DNA of 64,000 nt, taken from the NCBI GenBank assembly GCA_013407085.1, contig JACCGJ010018272.1, positions 62,001 through 126,000 of the forward strand, given 5' to 3'. The translations under genes were made by a program, and so were the position numbers. Shown here piece after piece: positions 10,384-22,780 of the stretch. The notes below the pieces were generated by a model, which saw only the letters and a program-made list of their open reading frames with translations, ran no database searches and was not told the DNA's origin. Source of the stretch: Atriophallophorus winterbourni. Lineage: Eukaryota; Platyhelminthes; Trematoda; Plagiorchiida; Microphallidae. Each line of letters begins with the position of its first letter. Position 1 is the first letter of the stretch.

Positions 10384-13300
10384 TTAATCAGCGTAGTCTG
10401 CAAGGTTTGCAGGCCAACTGACTCTCCGGCCTGATCGAGTTTCGTGAATTGGAGAGGGTGAGTCAGATGATGGAAGAGAGACTTTACATGGTTGGGTTGA
10501 TTCGGTCGACTGAGAAGTGGGTGGGGTTGAAGGGAAAAGGTCAACATCCGGGGTACCACTTGGTGTGTGAACGTCTGGAGGCGGTGTTTCGTCGCAGACT
10601 GGTTCGATAAAAGCTGCTTTCAATCGATCAATTGCAACAGTATCTCGAGAATCATTTCGTTCGATGACGAAGTATTTGTCACAGCGGCTAACGACTTTGA
10701 AGGGACCGGTGTATGGGGCTTGTAGGGGTTTGCGCATATGATCAGTTCGAACAAAAACGAAAGAGCATGAATGCAAATCACTTGGTAAGGAAACGTTACG
10801 GGTGTATGGGCGAGTGGGGGTGGCACGTAATTGACGCATGGAGGAGCGTAAGCGATTGACATAGTGGTGAATAGTAATGTCAGCTGCAACGTCAGGGGAT
10901 GCGATCAATTCACCTGGGAGACGGAGTCGTGTGCCGTAAACTAACTCTGCTGCAGAACATCGGAGATCTTTTTTGACGGTAGCACGTATACCAAGAAGGA
11001 TCACTGGAAGGTTCTCTGCCCAGTTTTCGGTATTACCATGTGACATCAATGCTGCTTTCAGCTGTCGATGGAACCGTTCAACAAGTCCGTTCGCGCAAGG
11101 ATGATAGGCTGTCGTTTTGATGTGGTTAGAGCCGAGGAGTATAGTCAACTCACGAAAAAGGGTAGATTGGAACTGTGATCCACGATCAGTAGTAATAGTA
11201 GATGGAACACCGTAATTACTTATCCAGTATTGTAGAAAGTTTTTCGCTACGGTCTCAGCTGTAATAACGGTAATGGGAATGGCTATAGGCTAGCGGCTGA
11301 AACGGTCAACACAAGTTAAAATGTGGGTGAAACCATTAGAGATAGCCAGGAGACCGACAATGTCGAGATGAATGTGCTGAAAACGTTGGTTTGGTGGAGG
11401 AAAAGATCCTGGAGCACTAAGAGTATGGTGTCGAACTTTACTGCGTTGGCACTGGAGACAGGCTTTTGTCCAATTTTGAATATCCGCATGCATGTTCGGC
11501 CAAACAAATCGATCAGTGATCAACTTACGTGTAGCACGAATGCCGGGATGAGAAAGGGAATGAAAATGTTCAAAAATGGATTTCCTAAGTAATTTCGGTA
11601 CTAAAGGACGGGGAAGTTCGTTGGAAAAATCACACAAAACAGTCAAACTGGAGTTGGGAATGGGAATATGTTGGACTTGGAGGGATGACGAAGATTGGTA
11701 GTGCTGCATGTCACTGTCATGTTGCTGAGCCTCTGCTAGCTGCATGAGATCGAAGTTCGATCGACTGAGTGCTTTGAGTTGCATGCGAGAAAATACATCG
11801 GCAACTGTGTTCGACGAAGCAGATAGATAGCGAATGTCACTCGTAAATTGAGAAATATAGTCAAGGTGACGTATCTCACGTGGTGAATATTTATCAGCTG
11901 TGGCGGACAACGCAAAAGTGAGAGGTTTGTGGTCGGTCCAAACAATGGAATCGCGACTTTCAAGCGAATGTCTGAAATGACGAACAGTATAATTTATACC
12001 TAACAATTCGCGGCCAAATGTACTATAGCGGGTTTGGGCGGGTTGTAGGCGACGGGAAAAGAATGCAAGCGTTTTAGTAACACCGTCAATACTTTGCTGC
12101 AGGACAGCGCCGACTGCTGCTTGTGATGCATCGGCGGCAAGTGAAAGTGAAGCGTTGGGATTCCTGGACATGTAGGATAACGTAGATGCTTCTTTCAGTG
12201 CAGATTTCAATCGCTGAAACGATTCAGCAGCATCTGCATTCATTTTAAATTGTCGTTCCGTTCCGCGTAACAAATCAGTCATCGGTTGAGCGATGTTAGC
12301 ACTGTTTTGAATGAATCTTCTGTAATAATTAACTAACCCGAGGAATCGACGTAACTGTCGAAGCGAGGTGGGAGACGGATAATCATTGATGGACGAAATT
12401 TTATCAAGCACAGGGCGAATTCCGTTTTGATCGACATGATGTCCTAAGATTTCGAGGAAAGAGACGGCAAAAAGGCATTTATCTGGGTAAACCACAACGC
12501 CGAATTGAAAAAATCGCTGAAAAACAGCATGGAGATGTTCTGCATGTTCCTGTTGAGAAGAACTGGCGATCAGGACGTCATCAATGTTGGCATGCACAAA
12601 AGATAATCCCTGGAAAACTTGGTCCATGAATCTCTGGAAGGTTTGAGCAGCATTGCGTAAACCAAAGGGCATTTTTAAAAATTCGAAAAGACCAAAAGGT
12701 GTGGTAATAGCTGTTTTAGGGATATCTTCGTCGGCGACAGGTATCTGGTGATAAGCACGCACCAAATCTAGTTTAGAAAATACTGTCTTTCCGTGTAATG
12801 AAAGTGCAAAGTCATGAATATGGGGAATGGGGTAACGATCGGGAACAGTAACTCTGTTAAGGGAACGGTAATCACCGCATGGTCGCCAAGCATCAGATTT
12901 ATTTTTTTCCACCATGTGAAGGGGGCTTGCCCAAGGCGATTTGGATGGCCGGATAATTCCCAGTTCGAGCATATGTTCAAACTCACGTTTCGCTACATCG
13001 AACTTGTTTGGAGCCAAACGACGGGGCTTGCTCAACACTGGAGGACCACGGGTCACAATGTGGTGTTTAACGTTATGTTTAACGACCGCAGCTTGTGTAC
13101 AGGGTTTGAAAACTTCCGAAAATTCTTTCAGTAAGTCACTGAACGCAGATGGGATGTCAGGGGTGAGTACACGAATGGTTTGAATAGGGGAATCGCAGGA
13201 ATTACCAAAGGAGTTAATCTTTGTCAAATTATCAATAAGCTTTCGTTTAGTTATATTGACTGAAAGATCAAAATGTGAGAGGAAATCTGCTCCCAGAATC

Positions 13301-14349
13301 GGTACTTTGACATCAGCCAGCGTGAAAATCCATCGAAAGTCGCGTCGTAGACCCAATTCGACAGAAAGTGATCTTTGACCGAAATTGGAAATTTTCGTGC
13401 CGTTTGCCGCCTGCAACGTCATTGACGAAGGGCTCTTGCGTTCCTTAGTGGATGGTGGGATAACGCTAATCTCAGCACCAGTGTCGATGAGGAATCGCAT
13501 TTTAGTGGCCCGGTCGTTAACGTAGAAAAGTCGGCTTTGAAGGGTGCTAGACAGAGCTGCTGCGTCTAATGTCTGGCTTCGCGGTCCGTTAGAACGACTA
13601 GTAGATCGTTTCTTGGGCTGACGAGGATGATGATTTCGTGAGTTACTACGAGATTGTGCGATGTTCTGTACTTGCAATGACAAGGAATTGAACATCGACT
13701 CCAACTCTTCAAAATCATTCTGGACAGGAATTCTTTTATGCGTGTCAGTGGTGTGTCTGACGTGAGACACGGTAACGCTGTGCGAGATATCGTAAACTTC
13801 GTCTGCAATGCGTGCCAAGTGCTGGAGACTGGTGTGCTTGTCCATAATGGCTAGAACTTTGCGGACGTCGTCTGTGAGACTCTGCTGCCATAATTCACGA
13901 ATGATCTTGTCATCAACAGGCTTGTCTCCTGGTAATTGAAGCATGTGTCGCAGGTGTTGTGAGGGAGTGTGATCACCCATTTCTAAACCGGACAAAAGTT
14001 TCCGTAGGTTTTTCTCGTCAATAGATGAAGTACGTGAGATAATGGCATGTTTAAGTTCATCGTACGGATTATCAGCAGGGCAGTTGTAAATTAAATCAGC
14101 AACCTCCTTTGCGACTGACGATGGCAACATACCAACTACACGATTATACTGGGATCGTTGAGTTTTTACGCGGTAAGACTCGAAAAGTGCTTCGATCTGT
14201 GCGAACCAGAGGCGAGGGTCGTTCATACCAAAAGAGGGAAGACTAAAGTGCGACATAGTGTCGGTAGAAATGTCCTCAGATGGGGTATTAGAAAATGCTG
14301 AATTAAGATCCATTTCGTGAATGAAAAATATATATGACAGCAAAATCAA
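10384..14349 (-). pseudogene. gag-pol polyprotein with one premature stop
   Basis: One frame runs from a start near 14,313 (MDLNSAFSN) to 10,384, broken only by TAG at 11,290-11,292 where the family has tryptophan (DRFSR-stop-PIAIP). In order: a gag-like N-terminus ([15 protein letters not shown]...); protease with [15 protein letters not shown] with [10 protein letters not shown] and [11 protein letters not shown]; RNase H with [13 protein letters not shown]; integrase zinc region [11 protein letters not shown]...CLQCQ; and catalytic [14 protein letters not shown] and VERFHRQLK. No CCHC knuckle is visible between gag and protease, and the usual tyrosine of YIDD is asparagine. The frame is otherwise remarkably well kept. 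Confidence 0.9.
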
Positions 14350-14370
14350 AATAAATAGGAGTATATGGTA

Positions 14371-14757
14371 CGAACTGTCGAAGGTACTTTTATTCTGTAC
14401 GTGTATGCTTTACCTGGAACTGCCTACCTTGTAATGTTGCACATTCACCCAACTTGGATATATTCAAATCGAATTTGGACAATTTCATGTTGGCCAATCC
14501 AAACATTGAAACAGTATATTCTGCATCATAAAGCTTTGAACCAATGCATCCAAGTAAACTATACATATTTTCCCTATCAAACCGGTTGAAAACAACTTCT
14601 GCTCTATGTATTTTCACGTGATTCCTGAACTAATCAGTAGGAAAACAAACCCCGTTTTACTACCTATGTTATTTGTAATTCGCATATTATTCTGTGGTTT
14701 TTGTAAAGCTATGTGATTTTTGGACCATTAAATTGAATTGAATTGAATTGAATTGAA
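14371..14757 (+). mobile_element. 5'-truncated CR1 3' end inside the LTR element
   Basis: The plus strand reads [18 protein letters not shown], then NLDIFKSNLDNFML, to a stop after TVYSAS. This matches the last 45 or so residues of CR1 ORF2. It then runs through a short 3' region into a TTGAA microsatellite (about 14,732-14,757), the usual CR1 tail. It lies between the gag start and the 5' LTR, on the opposite strand to the host element, so it inserted into the LTR element's leader. Confidence 0.8.
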
Positions 14758-14797
14758 CGAAAATTTCAAAAAGAAAAATGTTTGGGGCTCATCAATT

Positions 14798-15066
14798 TGT
14801 AGCGGTTGATTCAACGGAGATTTCACAACTAACAAAGTACCTCTCTGGTTATTGAACGCTATAAACCGGAACACAGTTCGCAACGAATAACAGCATACAA
14901 ATCCCAGGCAGTCAGTCACACACGATATACTTGTCCCAAAGCAGAACACGAGCGCGTCGTTAATCGTGTATTCAAATTGTGTACATATTTGCATGTATCA
15001 TTAAAACAAAACAATAATGAAATATGCAGGGTTATTGTAATAAAATATACAATAATGAAAACACCA
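14798..15066 (-). repeat. 5' LTR of the Ty3/gypsy element
   Basis: Partner of the LTR at 10,058-10,326, of identical length with TG/CA ends. On the coding strand it precedes gag and would carry the promoter. CR1 coding sequence resumes five bases beyond its end. Confidence 0.93.
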
Positions 15067-15071
15067 TAATC

Positions 15072-16397
15072 TACAAGGGCGGGAGTCGATCTGACGCTGC
15101 AAACTATAGACCAGTTACGTTGTTGCCAGTAATTTCTAAAGTGCTAGAGAGTTTAGTAGCGGAAAAGATCACCCATCACCTCGAAAACAATAGACTGCTT
15201 GCGACTGAACAGCACGGTTTCAGGAAACATCACTCATGTCTATCTAACCTCTTGCTCACCTTAAACGACTGGACTGAGTGTGTGGACAATGGTTACTCCA
15301 TCCACGCATGCTTTTTAGACATACCAAAGGCTTTCGACCGCGTCAATCATAGTATTTTAATCCAGAAACTTGAATTGCACGGGATAACAGGAAAACCTCT
15401 CGCTTGGCTAGAAAACTATTTACGCGACAGGAGAGCCAAAGTCAGAGTTGACGGTGCCTTATCGAAACCATTCAAAATTACGAGCGAAGTGCCCCAGGGT
15501 TCGGTCCTCGGACCGATTTTGTTTATTTATCTCCGCAAACGACATTCCCGAGCGTGTTAAATGCACGATTATGTTTTTTGCAGACGATATAAAGCTTTGG
15601 AGAAGCATACGTACAAATGATGACTGTGAAACTTTGCAGAAGGATCTAAACACATTGCACGATTGGTCTTTGAGAAACAAACTACCATTCAACTTCCAAA
15701 AGTGCAAGGTGTTAAACATTGGAAAGACTGTTAATTACAACTACACTCTTGGGTCCCACCAACTCGTCTGGACAACTGAAGAGAAGGATTTGGGTGTTTG
15801 GACCAGTTCAAGTCTGAAGACTTCACTGCAGTGCAAAGCGGCTTACAAAAAGCGTCACAAGTATTGGCGTTATTGAGACGAATTTTCGTCAGATTCTCCA
15901 ATCAGTCGGTGCCCCGTATCATGAACACCTATCTGAGACCAGCGATGGAGTACGCTGTTCAGGCTTGGTCACCCTGGATTCAGAAAGACATCAATCTTCT
16001 GCAGCGTATTTACCACCGAACCACAAAGCTTGTACTCGGACTAGCTGCTAAACCATATGAAGAACGTTTGAGGAGTCTCAATCTTTTCGACTTTCGCTGT
16101 CGTCGACTAAGTGGTGACCTCATACTGATGTACAATATTATGCACGTCCCTAACCATCCCTTGTCCAAACTTTTCACACGCTCGCCACCCCGTGCCAGTC
16201 GGAAACATGAACGTTCAGTGCTTATTCCCACTTCAAGACTGAACTGTCGAAGATATTCGTATGCTGTACGTGTAAGTTTCACATGGAACACCCTCCCCTC
16301 CACTGTTACACACTCAGCCAACCTGGATATTTTTAAAGCTAATTTGGACAAACACTTGAGAGACAACCCAAACTTTGATACGATTTACACTACATGA
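15072..16397 (+). pseudogene. CR1 copy A ORF2, 3' part: reverse transcriptase
   Basis: Continues ORF2 after the LTR insertion: ANYRPVTLLPVISKVLE, the motif A region ending KAFDRVNHS, VPQGSVLGPILF, then a frameshift near 15,530, MFFADDIKLW (catalytic FADD) and NKLPFNFQKCKVL. A second frameshift lies near 15,850. The C-terminal region ends at a stop at 16,397 after NFDTIYTT. The order and spacing match the intact ORF2 at 50,580-53,438. Confidence 0.88.
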
Positions 16398-16519
16398 GTT
16401 TTCCTGTTCTTCTTTTTTATTGTATATACCTCATAACTCCATCCTATGGTTATTGTTAAGCTAAATGCTTTTTAGACCATTACAACTTTGAATCACTTTG
16501 AATCACTTTGATATATTAA

Positions 16520-17840
16520 GAAATAACCCCGGGTATAAACCTTAGTGATATAAGCACCAACGTGACAGATTCATGGGAAACGCTGTTCGAAGTAAAGCAA
16601 AACATGTCTTCGTTGAGTGAAAAGCGTAGAAAGCGATCTCTTAAATGCTTACCTTCTTAGAGATGTTCCAGAGTCGCCATGTCGTATGCATGCAGATCTA
16701 CCAGAGTGGGAGCGAAAGTCATAGAAAAAATATCGAGAAGAAAATCAGCCAAGCTGTATTGTATTTCTAGGCGTTCCGGAAGATGCTGCTGACGTACCTT
16801 CTCCAATTAAGTCTGAGCACGATCACGAACAATAGAAATACCTAGCCCAAACAATCGGTATCAAAAAGCCATACATGTTGCTGCTTTTAGGATACCGCGG
16901 TCTGCCAACTGTAAAAAAAGAAAACCATTGTCAGCTAAGGTAACAGTCTTGACAACCGAAATGACCGATAGTATCAAACATGAATGGAAAGGTAATAGAA
17001 GAAAGTTACCCCACAACCTTACTTTGATCTTGCCCAGAATAATAGCAGGAAGCATGCCAAATAAAAATACTGAACCACCAACGTCTAATGTTGCCGTTCA
17101 AACTAAATATCATGCGATAGCTCCGAAATATTTAAGCATTCCGACTCTAACTGTGTCGGCCCATTGATAACCTTTCATGATTTGAACACCACAAATTTCA
17201 TAAGATCTTCATATACAAATGTGCAAGCCTCTCTAACAAATTAGCGGAGTTAACGAGATATGATGACACTACTCACTTGACATTATCGCTATTACAGAAA
17301 CATGGTATGCTTCCCCTTTAATTGAAAGGGAGATATCCATTACAAATATGAATTTGATAAGCAACGATCGAGAGAGAAATGGTGGCGGTGTTGTTCATTA
17401 TTATCATAATCACCTTTAGTGATGTCCAATAGACGACACGGAATTCAACGTCGAGGATACAATTTGGTGTTCGGGTGACGTTTACAAGATTGGTGTGGTC
17501 CACCGGTCTCCTCCACCTACGGAGTCGTACAACGAAAGGTTTCGAACATTATTTGGATGATTCCTGCTAGTAACGTTATAAAGGATAATGAACCTTTACC
17601 TTCGCACTACGACGGAGTATGCGGTGGAGGTCTGGTCTCCTTGGCTGCGAAAAGATATTGCTCTCTTTGATATAATCTATACAGAAATCAAAGTTAGTGA
17701 CGGGTCTTTGCAATGTTCCGTACACCGAATGATCGCGAGGTCTGAGTCTATGTGACTTAACCGAAAGGAGGATACGCTGCGATTTTATTCTGACCTAAAT
17801 AACCGTGTCTAAAGAAGGACATCCATTATTTGCAAGTCGG
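16520..17840 (+). mobile_element. CR1-like copy B, degraded and internally deleted
   Basis: Directly behind copy A. ORF1 remains are seen at 16,740-17,167 (VFLGVPED, FRIPRSAN, LTTEMTDSIKHEWKGNRRKLP). Endonuclease fragments lie at 17,200-17,545 (ERNGGGVVHYYHN, GVVHRSPPPTESYNERF). There is then a jump straight to the ORF2 C-terminal part at about 17,580-17,840 (LRTTTEYAVEVWSPWLRKDI), so the RT core is deleted. It abuts the Penelope-like element. Confidence 0.75.
17141..17159 (+). promoter_or_regulatory. Stem-loop at the ORF1/ORF2 junction (copy B)
   Basis: CCGAC and GTCGG pair around a 9-base loop, just before an ORF1-frame TGA at 17,165-17,167. It is shorter than in the other copies but sits at the same place. 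Confidence 0.45.
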
Positions 17841-17844
17841 CGAC

Positions 17845-19540
17845 TGACTTCTTCATGAGCTCGGCTCTTATCCGTATCATCACCTCAGAGGCAGTCAACC
17901 TGGTAGAATAGCGATTTCGCTACGGACTGAAATACCCTTTTAGTGTGCGCAGATGTGACTATCAAAATGGCATCCGTGTCGATTGGATTACGATATACCG
18001 TCGTTCTTATCTTGTCGTTGTCTTTTTGCGCGAGACAGTCCAAGAACGGAAGTGTCCCTTCGTAAATTCGGTTTCTTTGGTGACCTGGATTTTCGGATTC
18101 AAACTATTGAGATAAATATGAAATGCTTCTAGTCTGTTTCGCTTTATGATGACGAATGTATCGTCGACATAGCGCCACCATATTTTCGGTTTTAACGCTT
18201 GGCTTCTCAAAGCTATCTCTTCGAAGTGTTCCATGTATATATTCGCCAGCACTGAAGAAATGGGTGATCCCATCGCTGAAACATCGTTTAGCTTGTATAT
18301 CTGTCCATTAAATAAGAAGTGATTCATGTTTAGACAAATTGCTTCACCGTTGATGATTTGTTGTACACTCCAGTTGGTACGATCCTTCAAGGTCATATCG
18401 GAGTTGAGTGATTTCCTCAATAATTCTAAAGCGCTTGCGGTGTCAACATTCGTGAACAAGGAGCTTACGTCAAAAATAACCATCTTCTCATCCTCCTAAC
18501 TTGTTACGGTACTTAAGCGACGAAAAAAATCAAACGAGTTCTTAATGAAAGAATTCGTGTTACCAACCAATGGTTTCAGAAGCTGAGCAAGGTGCTTAGC
18601 CAATTCGTGTGTTGGGGATCCAATGCCGTCTACAACGGGCCTTAAGGGGATGCCTACCTTATGTATCTTCGGAAGTCTACAGAACCTGGGTGTCTGAGCA
18701 GATTTTGCGTGTAGCATGAACCATATTCTTTGACCAAGGTTTTCCTTAATTCATCGCAGGTATCTTGAAACAACCCTCTTACGTTTATTCATAATGGTCG
18801 TAGCTCTACGGTTGTAAATAACCTGATATGGACCCTTAGCAAGGTGTGACTCTGCCTTATTTCTATAATAACTTTTAGAAATAATCACGGTTGCCCTGAC
18901 TTTATCTGCCTTAGTGATCACAATTTCTCTTTTTTCGCAAATTAATGAGTGCTTGTTGCTCATCTCGCGTAAGGTTCATCCTTTCTGGTTGTTGTTTTTC
19001 GATATTACTAGGTATACCGTTCCGCAGTGCATCTGCCTGATTTTCAGGTAGCTGGTTGAGGGCTGATTCTACGCAAAGAATAAACTCCCCAGTTTTTAGG
19101 AAAATCTTCCGAAAATCTTTGTTCGGTTTGCGATAGCGACCTATCTGATAAATTAATTACCTTAGAATTTTGCCGAGCACAGTCCTCAAAATAACTAGCA
19201 GAGGTTCATTTATCTTGTGAAGTTAATTAAGTGCTGAACTTACGTACTTGTCTTTCTTTTATGTGTTCGGTTTGTGCAGCCAAAACCTCGGCGTGTGTTA
19301 CACAAATTTTGCAGAAATCCACTTCAGATAACACATTTCGCAATTCGGACTTCAAACAGGAGGCCTCCATAGAACGGACTACCACCTGGAGCACTTTCAG
19401 TAATAAGCTCAAGCGTCATGCCTAAAAATATTGCAGTAGCTGAATTCAAACTAGTCGGAATCGAGTAGACATCGGTGCTGGCAATTTCATCAGCTAACTC
19501 GTAGTTGATATACAACATATTGAGGATATCCATGGCCAGC
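17845..19540 (-). pseudogene. Penelope-like element reverse transcriptase, broken
   Basis: The minus strand gives, in order: an N-terminal region (VINLSDRSLSQTE near 19,150); IVITKADKVRATVI (near 18,900); FCRLPKIHKVGIPLRPVVDGIGSP (near 18,650); FDVSSLFTNVDTA; AMGSPISSVLANIYMEHFEE; WWRYVDDTFVI (catalytic YVDD, near 18,165); and, after a frameshift near 18,030, LPFLDCLAQKDNDKIRTTVYR. This is the Penelope RT arrangement. No GIY-YIG endonuclease is seen before the element meets CR1 copy B near 17,845. Multiple stops and frameshifts make it inactive. Confidence 0.85.
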
Positions 19541-19781
19541 CGCGTACACTCGTTGCGGCAAGGTCATGGATTGTGCGAGTACACGTTGCAAGCTATAATT
19601 CTATATATTGTCCCCGGGATGAGACGCGAATTTCCACAAATACCACAATAATAACGCTGTTCGCTTTCTTTTCAACTCAAAATCGTTAAGCTCAAATCTT
19701 ACATTCTTTATATTTTGGTAAAAACCTCAAACCGCTACTGAAACCAAAGCAACATGTCATACCAAAGGATCATCTCCATGC

Positions 19782-22780
19782 TTGAATCGAGAAGAAACCT
19801 CATCTGAGGTAAAAATGAAGCAGACTGGTAAAAGCCCACCGAAAGCCAGTCAGCAGATGAATCTTCTGTCGATGAAAGCATCAACAAAGATTGCCACATG
19901 GAACGTCCGTACGATGTATGAGACCGGAATGGCTGCACAGGTCGCGAAAGAAATGCAAAGGTATGGTATACAACTGCTGGGAATATGTGAAATTAGATGG
20001 AATGGATCTGGTATGTTGGTTTTGACATCCGGGGAACGGATTATTTACTCAGGTCATGAAGATGAGAAACATAGTCATTCAGAAGGCGTCGCAATTATGC
20101 TATCCCCAATAGCTGCAGGCGCTCTCATTGGATGGGAACCCGTTGACTTACGGATAATCACAGCCAGATTCAATGTGACGGTAATTCAATGTTGTGCGCA
20201 CACAAACAATGCTAGCCTTGAGTCAAAAGAAGAATTCTACGTGCGTCTGCAATCTGTCCTAGACAAGACACCCAAGCGAGATATAAAGATTTTGATGGGT
20301 GACATGGACGCGAAATTGGGTCCAGACAACACAGGGAGGGAATCTGTGATGGGTACACATGCCTTAGGTGAAATGGATGAGAACGGTGAACGTTTCGCAG
20401 ATTTTTGCGCGCTCAACAATCTGGTCATCGGACACAGCATCTTTCAACACCAAAACATCCACAAGGCCAACTGGACATCACCCGATGGTGATACTGCCAA
20501 TCAAATCGATCAAATATCGATTTCACGAAAATGGAGAGATAGTCTCCTTAATACACGCGTAATGGGAGGTGCGGATGTTGCTTCAGACCTTTACCTTCTA
20601 ATGGCCAAAATTAAAATCAAGTTGAGAGCTTTCTACGAAACCGGCAGTCGGCCTAGTGTAAAGTATCACACGCGGAAACTAAGGGAAGAGCGTACAAGAG
20701 AGATTTTCTCCATCCCACTGAAAAACAGATTCGAATCGCTCAACAACGTATCCCCTGAACTCCCAATAAATGAACACTGGACCGCTCTGAAAGACTGTTA
20801 GCAAGACAATTGTAAGCACGTAATTGGCAGACGAGTAAAGAAAGACATAGAGTGGATCTCGAGTGAGATTTGGACACTGATCAACTCGAGAAGGCAGCTG
20901 AAACAACAGATCCTCGAGTGTAAGGACACCAAGCAGAAAAACCAACTGATCGAAGAATACGGCTTCCTAAATAAAGACGTGGAAAGAAATACCAGAAGTG
21001 ACAAGAGGCGATTCTATGAAATGCTGGCCACGGAGGCGGAAAATGCAGCAAAATATAGGGACCTGAGCACAACATTACCAGAACCTTATCAGGAAGAAAA
21101 ATACCTGACGGCAAAATAATAAAGGACGGTGAAGGTAACCTTATCAGTCAGGAATCGGTGAAAGAAAGCGATGGATGGAGCACTTCAAGGATCTCCTAAA
21201 TCGTCCAGCACCTACTTCAGTCACTGACATCACACCTGCAGCAAATTTGCTAGAAGTAAACACCGATCCCCTCGGTCGAAATGAGATCCTTTTTGCCTTA
21301 AAATCGCTGAATAATGGCAAAGCACTGGGTCCAGATAGGATTCTACCAGAAGCTCTGAAGGCTGATTTGGACACCTCGGCTGATATCTTACTTCCTCTGC
21401 TGTAGAAAATCTGGTCAGAAAGATAGATCCCAAATGACTGGAAGAAAGGTCATCTGGTCAAACTTCCAAAGAAAGGGGATCTGAGGCTATGCAAAAACTG
21501 GCGAGGTATCATGCTACTCTCAGTCCCTAGTAAAGTGCTTACACGCATCATCCTTCTGCGTTTGCGCGACGCTATCGATCAAGTGTTACGGTCAGAGCAA
21601 TCGGAATTCAGAAAACAAAAGTCTGGTATCGACCAAATTGCAACCCTCCGCATAATAATTGAACAAAGCATTGAATGGCAATCGCCTCTTTGCCTCAACT
21701 TCATAGATTTTGAGAAAGCCTTCGACAGTGTGGACCGCGAATTCATATGGAAGTTTTGCCACACTATGGGGTCCCACCGCTGTACATGGACCTCATAAAG
21801 CAGCTGTATGAAGGTGCCTCCTGTCAGGTAATTCACAACGGAAGACTTACCGATCCATTTGCAGTTGAGACTGGCGTTCGCCAGGGATGCCTGTTGTCCC
21901 CAATGATTTTTCTGTTGGTAATAGACTGGATAATGGAACAGACAGTAAAAGGTGAGAGGAATGGTATCGATTGGAAGGAATCCGAGCATTTGGAGGATCT
22001 GGAATACGCTGATGATGTCTGCTTGATATCACGTGACCCCCAACGTCTTCAGAGAAAGACCGATAGACTAGCACACTTTGCTTCATATGCAGGACTACGC
22101 GTGAAAACCGAAAAAACAGAAGTCCTCCGTGTGCTAACTGATGAGCACCCATCAATCACCATCAATTGGTAAAGCAGTCAAAGATGTCACGCAATTCGTC
22201 TACCTCGGCAGCATTGTTTCAATAAGTGGTGGCACGGACGAAGACATAGTCGCCAGAATCGGCAAAGCAAGATACGCGTTCATAGCTTTGAAACCCATTT
22301 GGGAGTCGAAGTTTCTATCAAATCGCACGAAACTCCATATATTCAGAAGCAACGTCAAATCCGTGCTACTCTATGAATCGGAAACCTGGCGAGTGACAGC
22401 AAAGTCTTCTGGCCGCTTGCAATCATTCCACAATAATTGCCTACGTAGAATTATTGGGGTGAAATGGCCAGAAAAGATAAGGTATCAAGACCTGTGGCAG
22501 ATTGCTGCTGAAGACTTGATCGCCCAACAGATCAGTAGAAGAAATTGGTGATGGGTTGGGCACACCTTGCGGAAACCTTATGATGACATCACGCGCCATG
22601 CTTTGGTATGGAACCCAATCGGGAAGAGACGAGTCGGACGCACTAGGCTATCTTGGAAGCGCTAATGTGTAGAGGCAATCCGCAAGTGTGGACTTAACTG
22701 GAACGACATCAAACTGGTTGCTATGGACAGACCAAAGTGGAGACAAGTTGCCGAGGCCCTATGTTCCTCCAGGACCTAAA
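19782..22780 (+). mobile_element. RTE-like non-LTR retrotransposon, broken
   Basis: A long endonuclease frame (19,782-20,801) starts with IATWNVRTMYETG and includes LGICEIRWNG, LMGDMDAKLG and a degraded SD-H (VASDLYLL where the family has SDHH). A stop at 20,799-20,801 is followed by the linker. RT pieces then follow: NGKALGPDRILPEAL (21,320), a TAG near 21,404, IDFEKAFDSVDREF (21,700), frameshift, VRQGCLLSPMIFLLV and EYADDVCLIS (21,880-22,030). Next come FVYLGSIVS and a tail [15 protein letters not shown]...GRTRLSWKR to about 22,779. Clade name is from recognition of the endonuclease/RT style. Confidence 0.85.

Larger units (their letters stand above)
10058..15066 (-). mobile_element. Ty3/gypsy-type LTR retrotransposon
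   Basis: Complete element bounded by two 269-base LTRs in the same orientation, with coding sequence on the minus strand. The flanks carry CAATC at 10,053-10,057 and TAATC at 15,067-15,071: a 4-base AATC duplication, or a 5-base one with a single change. It is inserted into CR1 copy A. The LTRs differ at about a dozen positions by eye, so the insertion is not recent. I could not identify a tRNA primer-binding site beside the 5' LTR. Protease, RT, RNase H and integrase are in the Ty3/gypsy order. Confidence 0.93.
6590..16512 (+). mobile_element. CR1-like retrotransposon copy A, split by an LTR element
   Basis: A near full-length CR1-like LINE: 5' leader (about 6,590-6,862), ORF1 (6,863-8,453), ORF2 (8,423-10,057 and 15,072-16,397) and a 3' end with TTTGAATCAC repeats (about 16,480-16,512). 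The coding text stops at GIITPI at 10,057 and resumes exactly at the next codon, TAC AAG GGC, at 15,072. Everything between (10,058-15,071) is a complete LTR retrotransposon plus its target duplication. The copy carries several stops and frameshifts. The 5' boundary is approximate. Confidence 0.85.

Noticed and set aside
14780..14797. tRNA primer-binding site beside the 5' LTR
   Set aside because: The bases next to the LTR on the coding strand (AATTGATGAGCCCC) do not start with TGG and match no tRNA 3' end that I can recall. The site may be mutated.
17190..17560. Separate host gene exon near 17.4 kb
   Set aside because: The readable pieces (GGGVVHYYHN, VVHRSPPP) are CR1 endonuclease remains of copy B.
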